DNA of 64,000 nucleotides from Bombella favorum (lineage in GTDB: Bacteria; Pseudomonadota; Alphaproteobacteria; Acetobacterales; Acetobacteraceae), in the NCBI RefSeq assembly GCF_014048475.1, contig NZ_NWUS01000001.1, positions 992,001 through 1,056,000 on the forward strand. Reading direction: 5' to 3'. The position numbers were made by a program, and so were the translations under genes. How positions within the stretch are numbered: position 1 is the first letter of the stretch; every line of letters starts with the position of its first letter. The notes beneath the pieces are model-generated. The model searched no databases. It saw only the letters and a program-made list of their open reading frames with translations, and was not told where the DNA came from. Shown one piece after another: positions 57,867 to 64,000 of this stretch.

Positions 57867-58682
57867 ATGAGCCGCATTAAAGCCTGTTTCGACCGCCTGA
57901 AAAAAGAAGGCCGTGGTGCCCTGCTGCCTTATCTGGAAGCCTTCGACCCGGACCGGGAAACCTCCCTTGCCCTGCTACGCCAGATGCCCGAAGCCGGGGC
58001 CGATCTCATTGAAGTCGGTGTGCCCTTCTCCGACCCCTCCGCCGATGGTCCAACCATCCAGCTCGCCGCCCGGCGTGGCCTAAAGGCCGGTGCCACCCTA
58101 AAGGGAACGCTGGAGCTTATCGGTGAGTTCCGCAAAGGGAATGACCACACACCAATCATCCTGATGGGCTATTACAACCCGATCGACCGTTACGGTGTGG
58201 AACGATTCTGCCAGGATGCCCGCTCCGCCGGTGTGGATGGGCTCATCGTTGTGGACCTACCACCTGAGGAATCCGAGGAGCTGGCTCCTTATGCCAAGGC
58301 GGCAGGGCTGGACATCATTACCCTCACAGCCCCAACCACACCCGATGACCGGCTAAAAACAATCCTAAAAAATGCCAGCGGCTTCGTCTATTATGTGAGC
58401 ATCACGGGCATCACAGGCACACGCAGTGCTACGGAAGACCAGCTAAAAGCTGCCATGGCCCGCCTAAAGGCCGCAACGGACCTCCCCGTTGTGACAGGCT
58501 TTGGCATCAGCACGCCAGAGCAAGCCCGCATCGCCTCCCGCATCAGCGATGGTGCGGTGGTGGCTTCCGCCATCATCAAGGAGATGGCGGCCACCTACGA
58601 TGAACACGGCCACGCTACCGAGAGAAGCATCCCCACAGCACTGGAGAAAATCCACTCCCTAGCCAAGGCCGTGCAGGGCTAA
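57867..58682 (+). CDS. trpA: Tryptophan synthase alpha chain
   Basis: A 271-residue TIM-barrel subunit cleaving indole-3-glycerol phosphate to indole. The catalytic Glu and Asp lie in LIEVGVPFSDPSADGPTIQ (about 50-68). YYVSITGITGTR and VTGFGIS are also present. It forms the channelled complex with TrpB. A strong terminator follows. Confidence 0.97.
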   Translation: MSRIKACFDRLKKEGRGALLPYLEAFDPDRETSLALLRQMPEAGADLIEVGVPFSDPSADGPTIQLAARRGLKAGATLKGTLELIGEFRKGNDHTPIILMGYYNPIDRYGVERFCQDARSAGVDGLIVVDLPPEESEELAPYAKAAGLDIITLTAPTTPDDRLKTILKNASGFVYYVSITGITGTRSATEDQLKAAMARLKAATDLPVVTGFGISTPEQARIASRISDGAVVASAIIKEMAATYDEHGHATERSIPTALEKIHSLAKAVQG

Positions 58683-58699
58683 AAAAGCGAGGTACAGCG

Positions 58700-58731
58700 A
58701 AAAACCCCCGGCCTTCCGACCGGGGGTTTTT
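58700..58731. terminator. Bidirectional intrinsic terminator after trpA
   Basis: AAAAACCCCCGG pairs with CCGGGGGTTTTT around an 8-base loop. It lies between convergent trpA and a small leftward gene and can serve both. Confidence 0.85.
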
Positions 58732-58765
58732 CAGTGCATCTTTTTGTAGAGCTCGCCTTAAAGGC

Positions 58766-59011
58766 TTACTTCTTCAGCCAACGGCCGATGGCGCAGAGGC
58801 CTGCCAGAGCAGCGACAACAACGCCACCCCACAGCAGTGTATGACCAACACACTGGCAACGGCTCTTCGGCTCTTTCAGCTCCCCACTGACAGACTGCAA
58901 CGTCTCCTGAGCGCGTTTAGCATACTGCTCAGCCTTGGCTTTGAGCTCATCGGTGTTGATAGCTTCCTCAGCTTTAGACTTGAGCTCATCAATATTGATA
59001 GCGTCTGCCAT
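58766..59011 (-). CDS. Small tail-anchored membrane protein, unknown
   Basis: An 81-residue protein. The N-terminal part (about 1-45) is a charged Lys/Glu/Ala helix containing two DELK-KAE repeats, like DUF883/ElaB-type stress proteins. A C-terminal hydrophobic helix (about 57-74) is followed by a basic end (GRWLKK). Two Cys occur in RCQCVG. ATG 59011 follows GGAGGAATGACC. The function is unknown; the DUF883-like layout is only suggestive. Gap 59012-59301 is AT-rich and shows no clear operator. Confidence 0.65.
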   Translation of the reverse strand: MADAINIDELKSKAEEAINTDELKAKAEQYAKRAQETLQSVSGELKEPKSRCQCVGHTLLWGGVVVAALAGLCAIGRWLKK

Positions 59012-59301
59012 GGTCATTCCTCCCTAAACCCGCCACAACCTATCATTACATTGAATGACTGGTCAGGCAGATTGAATATTAAGTTTTCGTCAGAAAAATA
59101 CTGACTATCAGTAAGTATATCACTGATTATTTTACCAATCAGCAAATTTCTTTCATGGGTGCATCATCTTTTCTGCATATGTCGGCCTCACGCCGTGGCA
59201 AAAACATTTTTTCTTCTTCCGTGCCCGGCAAATGCTATCTTCTTCCTGCACTCTGCTCCACAGCGCATTCGCCCAATCCATCAAGACACAGGGGACCTCT
59301 T

Positions 59302-61776
59302 ATGCCTGCTTCATCACCCTCCCAGACATTCCCTGTTGAAGGGATGAGCTGCGCCTCCTGCTCCGCACGGGTGGAAAAAGCCCTCCGCAATGTTCCAGGT
59401 GTCGAGGCAGCCAGCGTCAATCTGACCACCGGCATGGCACAGGCCACGGGCACGGCCTCCCGCACGGACCTCATCCTCGCTGTGGAGCAAGCCGGGTACA
59501 CCGTGCCAACACCACCGATCAAACTCCGTATTGAGGGAATGAGCTGCGCTTCCTGCTCCACACGGATAGAAAAAACCCTGCAAGATGTTATCGGCGTGAG
59601 GGAGGCCAACGTCAATCTAGCCAGCGGCACAGCGCAGATTACAGGCACGACCACACATCAGGTGTTGATTAGTGCCATCAAGGACATGGGCTTTGCAGCC
59701 TCACTGCTGGAAAATGAGAACCTACAGGACGCTGCCAAAGAACGGCAACAGCGGATCAAACAAGCCACAAAAAGCCAATGGCGTAACCTGATAGCCTCTG
59801 CCCTCCTCTGGCTGCTTATCATGCTTATGACGATGGGCCACGGATTGGGCATTATTCCGGCTGGTATTCAACCTTTGTTGCAATGGACGTTGGCCAGTGT
59901 TGCCCTGCTCGGGCCAGGGCGGCGATTCTACCAAACGGGCATCCCGGCTCTGCTCCGCCGGGCACCGAACATGAATTCACTTGTCGCACTGGGGACCGGG
60001 GCTGCTTACTTATATTCCAGCCTTGTGGTTTTCTACCCCATGCTGCTGCCAGAGGGAACGCAGCATCTCTATTTTGATACCGTGCTGGGTATTCTGACAC
60101 TCGTTCTGCTAGGCCGTGTGATGGAGGCCAGAGCAAAGGGCCGCACATCCGCAGCACTGGAAAAACTGACCCATCTACAACCGCAGAAAGCCCATCTTCT
60201 GACAGATGGCCAATGCAATGTCGTCCCCATTGCCCAGATACAGCTAGGGGACCATCTCCTCGTCCGGCCCGGCGAACGGGTGCCGCTAGACGGCCTAATT
60301 CTGGAAGGAAAGAGCCATCTGGATGAATCCCTACTTACGGGGGAGCCTATGCCCTCATTCCATCAGGTGGGGGATAGTGTCATCGGGGGTACCATCAATC
60401 AGGAAGGAACCCTGACCATTCAGGCCACAGCAACAGGGGCCGATACCGTGCTTGCCCGCATCATCGACATGGTGGCACAGGCACAAGGCGGCAAACTGCC
60501 CATCCAATCCCTTGTGGACAAGGTGACGCTATGGTTTGTCCCGGCAATCATTCTGCTGGCCGTGCTGACATTCATCATCTGGCTGGTTCTGGGGCCATCC
60601 CCCGCACTGGGCTATGCGGTCGTAAATGCCATTGCCGTACTGATTGCCGCCTGCCCCTGCGCTATGGGCCTCGCCACACCAACGGCCATTATGGTCGGTA
60701 CGGGCACAGCGGCAGAAATGGGCATCCTTTTCCGCAAAGGGGAAGCCCTGCAAACACTGGAAAGCACACGGCTAATTGCCTTTGATAAAACCGGAACCCT
60801 GACATCCGGCCAACCTCAACTAACAGAATTCTATCTGCTGGATAAGGAAGCCTCCCGCGATCCCGAACAAGCTGAAAAAACCCTTCTGGCTCTTGCTGCC
60901 TCTGTGGAGAAGCAGTCTGACCACCCTGTCAGCCGGGCCATTGTCGCAGCAGCACAAGAACGCAAGCTACCCGCTGCAAAAACAAGCCATGCCCACATCA
61001 TCGCCGGACTAGGCATTACAGCCCAAGATGAAGACGGACAGGACATCCACCTTGGCAGCCAGTCCTTCATGAAAACACTAGGCTTCTATAATGCAGAGGC
61101 CAACCGGCTTGTTGATGGTCTAAGCCAGAAAGGCACATCCCCTCTCTTCATGGCGCACAAGGGGCAGATCGTCGCTCTCATGGGCGTTGCTGACCCTGTC
61201 CGCCCCTCCGCCCAAAAGGCCATTGCCGCCCTAAGAGCGCAAGATATCCGAACGGTCATGATTACCGGTGATATCGAGCCTACGGCCCGCCATATCGCCC
61301 ATCTAGTCGGAATCGAAGATGTCATCGCACAGGTGATGCCACATGAGAAAAGTCAGACCGTCCAGAATCTTCAGAAGATTCACGGCTCTGTGGCCTTTGT
61401 GGGGGATGGCATCAATGATGCGCCCGCTCTGGCTCAGGCGGATACGGGGCTGGCCATCAGCCACGGGACGGACATCGCCATAGAGGCTGCAGACCTCATT
61501 CTGACAGGCGAAAACCTGATGGCCGTCCCTCATGCCATTGCCCTATCCCGGGCAAGCATGACTATCATCAGGCAAAATCTCTTCTGGGCCTTCGCCTATA
61601 ATATCGTGCTGATCCCAATTGCCGCTGGCATCCTCTATCCCTTTACCGGGACCCTGCTTTCCCCCGCCTTTGCGGCGGGGGCCATGGCTCTTTCCAGCAT
61701 CTTTGTGCTGAGCAATACACTCAGGTTGCGGCGACTGCGCACCGTGGTAGAGACTGAAACAGCCACGGCCTCCTAA
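59302..61776 (+). CDS. copA: Copper-exporting P-type ATPase
   Basis: An 824-residue P1B-type ATPase. Two N-terminal metal-binding domains carry GMSCASCSARVEKAL and GMSCASCSTRIEKTL. The membrane CPC motif lies in IAACPCAMGLATPTA, the phosphorylation site is FDKTGTLTSG, and GDGINDAPALAQADTGLA is present. It exports Cu(I) from the cytoplasm. The ATG at 59302 follows AGGGGA; the frame is open to 59155 but without support. No CueR gene or clear CueR operator was seen. Confidence 0.95.
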   Translation: MPASSPSQTFPVEGMSCASCSARVEKALRNVPGVEAASVNLTTGMAQATGTASRTDLILAVEQAGYTVPTPPIKLRIEGMSCASCSTRIEKTLQDVIGVREANVNLASGTAQITGTTTHQVLISAIKDMGFAASLLENENLQDAAKERQQRIKQATKSQWRNLIASALLWLLIMLMTMGHGLGIIPAGIQPLLQWTLASVALLGPGRRFYQTGIPALLRRAPNMNSLVALGTGAAYLYSSLVVFYPMLLPEGTQHLYFDTVLGILTLVLLGRVMEARAKGRTSAALEKLTHLQPQKAHLLTDGQCNVVPIAQIQLGDHLLVRPGERVPLDGLILEGKSHLDESLLTGEPMPSFHQVGDSVIGGTINQEGTLTIQATATGADTVLARIIDMVAQAQGGKLPIQSLVDKVTLWFVPAIILLAVLTFIIWLVLGPSPALGYAVVNAIAVLIAACPCAMGLATPTAIMVGTGTAAEMGILFRKGEALQTLESTRLIAFDKTGTLTSGQPQLTEFYLLDKEASRDPEQAEKTLLALAASVEKQSDHPVSRAIVAAAQERKLPAAKTSHAHIIAGLGITAQDEDGQDIHLGSQSFMKTLGFYNAEANRLVDGLSQKGTSPLFMAHKGQIVALMGVADPVRPSAQKAIAALRAQDIRTVMITGDIEPTARHIAHLVGIEDVIAQVMPHEKSQTVQNLQKIHGSVAFVGDGINDAPALAQADTGLAISHGTDIAIEAADLILTGENLMAVPHAIALSRASMTIIRQNLFWAFAYNIVLIPIAAGILYPFTGTLLSPAFAAGAMALSSIFVLSNTLRLRRLRTVVETETATAS

Positions 61777-61782
61777 AACAAA

Positions 61783-61816
61783 CCCGGGGTAGGCCAACAA
61801 ACACCCTACCCCCGGC
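61783..61816. terminator. Hairpin between convergent copA and aminotransferase genes
   Basis: CCCGGGGTAGG at 61783-61793 pairs imperfectly with CCCTACCCCCGG near 61804-61815. Read on the minus strand it is followed by a T-rich stretch, so it most likely ends the leftward operon. Confidence 0.5.
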
Positions 61817-61833
61817 TTTATCAGGCCCTCACA

Positions 61834-63048
61834 TCATGCTGAAGCCAGAACAGCAGCCAATGCCTCCACCACAGGGGGCAGGTTGCGTTCATTCAGCCCT
61901 GCCATACAGACCCGGCCACTCCGCAGAACATAAACACCATGCTCCTCCCGCAGTCGGTCTACCTGGGCAGGAGAGAGCTTCATCATGCTGAACATGCCCC
62001 GCTGTTCCAGCAGGTAGCGGAAATCCTGACCCGGCAAGCAAGCTGCAAGCTGCTCATGCAGCTTTTTCCGCATCTCCCGGATGCGGGCCCCCATGGCCGC
62101 TACCTCACCCTGCCAGAGACGTGACAAAGCCTGATCACCCAAAACAGCATCCACAAGCTGCGCCCCACGGACCGGCGGGCTAGAATAGTTCCGCCGTACC
62201 GTCACCTTAAGCTGGCTCAACACCCGTTCTGCTATGCCCTCATCCGGACAGACCACCGAGAGTGCCCCGATACGATCCCCATAGAGGGAAAATACCTTGG
62301 AGAAAGAATTACTGAGCAAGAACTCAAGCCCTGCCGCCACCATCGCCCGGACGGCATAAACATCCTCTTCCAGACTACGCCCCAACCCCTGATAGGCGAG
62401 GTCCAAAAACGGAATCAGCTTCCTCTCTTTAAGGACAGGCACCAGCATATCCCATTGTTCATCTGTCAGGTCAGCCCCTGTCGGATTGTGGCAGCAAGGA
62501 TGAAGCAAAACGACATGCCCTGCTGGAATCTGGCGTATACAGGCCATCATAGCCTCAAAATCCACACCACCCGTTTCCGGGTCGAAGTAAGGGTACGTGT
62601 GAGTTTTGAAACCAGCTCCCTCAAAAATGGAAATGTGATTTTCCCATGTCGGGTTGCTGACCCACAATTCAGCTTGTGGGAAATAGCGATGCAAGAAGTC
62701 GGCACCGACCTTCAACGCCCCGGACCCACCAAGAGTCTGCACCGTGGCGATGCGGCCGGTCTGCACCGGCTCACTCCCACGGCCAAAAAGCAGATGCTGG
62801 ACGGCCTGCCTATAGGAGGCTAGCCCTTCCATCGGCAGGTACAGGTCCGGCCTATCCTGCTGGCTGGCTAGCCTCTCATATGCCCTGCGAATGCAGGCAA
62901 GCTGCGGGACATGGCCTGCTTCATCATAATACAGGCCGATGCTGAGATTGACCTTCTGTACCCGGTCATCCCGCTTGAAATCCTCTACCAGTGACAGGAT
63001 GGGATCCCCTGGAGACAGTTCAACAGACTGGAACATGGACTTCTTCAT
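61834..63048 (-). CDS. tyrB: Aromatic amino acid aminotransferase (TyrB/AspC family)
   Basis: A 404-residue PLP-dependent class I aminotransferase. The PLP Lys is in SNSFSKVFSLYGDRIGAL (about 246-263), with CCHNPTGADLT (about 184-194) and the substrate Arg near the C terminus in RSGRVCMAGLNE. It would move amino groups between aromatic amino acids and 2-keto acids. Its ATG overlaps the stop of the upstream decarboxylase gene (ATGA), so the two are translationally coupled and likely act in sequence. Confidence 0.88.
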   Translation of the reverse strand: MKKSMFQSVELSPGDPILSLVEDFKRDDRVQKVNLSIGLYYDEAGHVPQLACIRRAYERLASQQDRPDLYLPMEGLASYRQAVQHLLFGRGSEPVQTGRIATVQTLGGSGALKVGADFLHRYFPQAELWVSNPTWENHISIFEGAGFKTHTYPYFDPETGGVDFEAMMACIRQIPAGHVVLLHPCCHNPTGADLTDEQWDMLVPVLKERKLIPFLDLAYQGLGRSLEEDVYAVRAMVAAGLEFLLSNSFSKVFSLYGDRIGALSVVCPDEGIAERVLSQLKVTVRRNYSSPPVRGAQLVDAVLGDQALSRLWQGEVAAMGARIREMRKKLHEQLAACLPGQDFRYLLEQRGMFSMMKLSPAQVDRLREEHGVYVLRSGRVCMAGLNERNLPPVVEALAAVLASA

Positions 63049-64000
63049 CCTTTTTTCATGCTCGCATTGCGTGGGCCCTGCGGACCGTAATCATAATCCG
63101 CCACGACCATGCCGAATTTCTTCAGAGCATCTGGAGCATCCATCTCTGGCAGAAGGAGCTCAATAAACACGGCCCGGTCAGCCTGTTCCGCCTGCTTCAA
63201 AGCGTCCTCCAGCTCACTAACCGTCTCCACCACGAGGGACAGAGCCTTATCGTCACGGTCAAACGCACGGGGCAAGTCCGCATACCGCCAGTTAGCAATA
63301 TCATTATACTGGGACCGTTCCCCCAAAATCAGACGCTCGATCGTGTAGCCCTTGTTATTAAGCAGGAAAATGATGGGCTTCTGGTCATACCGCAGGATGG
63401 TAGACAGCTCCTGCACTGTCAGCTGGAAAGAACCATCGCCGATGAAGAGCAAATGCCGCCGCTCTGGACTGCCACACTGAGACCCGAACAGAGCAGGCAA
63501 CGTATACCCGATTGCCCCCCAGATCGGCTGAGAAATGTAATGTGTGTTCTTGGGGAAAGGCGTGCCCAGCAGGGCCGTGTTACTCGTCCCAGCCTCACCG
63601 ACCACGACATCCCCTTCCTTCAGGAAACGGGCTACACGGGGCCAGAGAGCCGCATGGGTCAACCGGTCTCCAGCTTCACCGAGCAGAGACGGTGCAGACA
63701 CAGCCGGACGGGACGGCAACGTACGGGAAGACGGCTTCACCTGCGCCAAAAGGGCCTTCAATACCGCCCCGACAGGAGCAGCCGGAATTGACCGCCCCGC
63801 AATGCTCACATCATAGGCCTGAAGATTGATGAACGAATCGGGCCGGATCTCATGTGTAAAGAATCCCGTATTGATCTCCGTAAAACGTAGACCGACCCCG
63901 ATTACACAATCAGACTGGCTGACCAGCTCCTTGATGTCCGGGCGGCTCGCCCCACCCACATAACCACCCAGATAGTAGGGGGCCGTCTCATCCAACACGG
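63045..64000 (-). CDS. TPP-dependent 2-keto acid decarboxylase, partial
   Basis: The C-terminal 318 residues of a larger enzyme; its start lies beyond the right edge. The thiamine-diphosphate motif GDGSFQLTVQELSTIL ends in LLNNKGYTIER, and SQYNDIANWRYADLPRAF follows. This tail looks nearer to indolepyruvate/phenylpyruvate decarboxylases than to pyruvate decarboxylase, which usually has NNDGYTIE with a different loop. Lys replaces the usual Asp in the NNxGYT motif. It feeds into the coupled aminotransferase gene. The precise substrate is inference. Confidence 0.85.
   Translation of the reverse strand, partial: VLDETAPYYLGGYVGGASRPDIKELVSQSDCVIGVGLRFTEINTGFFTHEIRPDSFINLQAYDVSIAGRSIPAAPVGAVLKALLAQVKPSSRTLPSRPAVSAPSLLGEAGDRLTHAALWPRVARFLKEGDVVVGEAGTSNTALLGTPFPKNTHYISQPIWGAIGYTLPALFGSQCGSPERRHLLFIGDGSFQLTVQELSTILRYDQKPIIFLLNNKGYTIERLILGERSQYNDIANWRYADLPRAFDRDDKALSLVVETVSELEDALKQAEQADRAVFIELLLPEMDAPDALKKFGMVVADYDYGPQGPRNASMKKG

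Noticed and set aside
59155-59301. Upstream extension of CopA
   Set aside because: The added residues are not metal-binding or membrane sequence, and ATG 59302 has a good ribosome site.

Overview
The window looks like the chromosome of an alphaproteobacterium, most likely an acetic acid bacterium (Acetobacteraceae). This is an inference from protein content: a bc1 complex operon, a Hint_2-type protein, the phoU-phoB-phoR set, trpBA behind sucA, an aromatic aminotransferase coupled to a 2-keto acid decarboxylase, and dnaK-dnaJ-dapB. Coding DNA is moderately GC-rich and intergenic gaps are often AT-rich. An insect- or flower-associated lineage such as Bombella or Saccharibacter is a guess that the sequence alone cannot settle. 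There is no insertion sequence, prophage, CRISPR array or replication origin that I can support.

Layout. 1-3.3 kb is an accessory segment: two small proteins with related double-glycine leader peptides flank a 524-residue Hint (hedgehog/intein) protein in AT-rich DNA. It ends at a tRNA-Glu and an esterase relic. 3.7-6.5 kb is phoU-phoB-phoR (phosphate control). 6.7-11.1 kb holds L-serine dehydratase, AlkB with a small monooxygenase, YbaK and two secreted proteins. 11.2-17.3 kb holds an RND efflux permease without a membrane-fusion partner, then petABC (cytochrome bc1). 17.4-25 kb holds a zinc ribbon protein, an aldo/keto reductase, a two-component system, a SIMPL protein, a DegP-like protease and an AT-rich glycosyltransferase. 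25-30.7 kb is a leftward block (Nudix, VTT membrane protein, Bcr/CflA transporter, apt, hrpB). 31-38.5 kb holds an MFS transporter with strong codon bias, LOG protein, murA, dcd, and a GT4 / 59-residue protein / EamA operon, then a lipoprotein. 38.8-42.8 kb is dnaK (sigma-32-like promoter), dnaJ and dapB. 43-44.1 kb is a lone adenine methyltransferase in AT-rich DNA. 44.4-49.8 kb holds metK, trmB and the complete ETF electron pathway (ETF-QO, EtfB, EtfA). After tRNA-Pro come a small secreted protein, hemH, asd, a 2OG oxygenase, sucA-trpB-trpA, copA, and finally the aminotransferase/decarboxylase pair, which is cut by the right edge.

How the genes work together. Several respiratory parts cluster here (bc1 complex, ETF and its quinone reductase, ferrochelatase), consistent with a quinone-centred oxidative metabolism. 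The right end joins tryptophan synthesis with a likely Ehrlich-type route from aromatic amino acids to aldehydes. The most novel-looking element is the pair of double-glycine leader proteins around the Hint protein at the left end. Their leaders, ribosome binding sites and C-terminal ends look paralogous while the middle parts differ, and no leader peptidase or exporter gene is present in the window.
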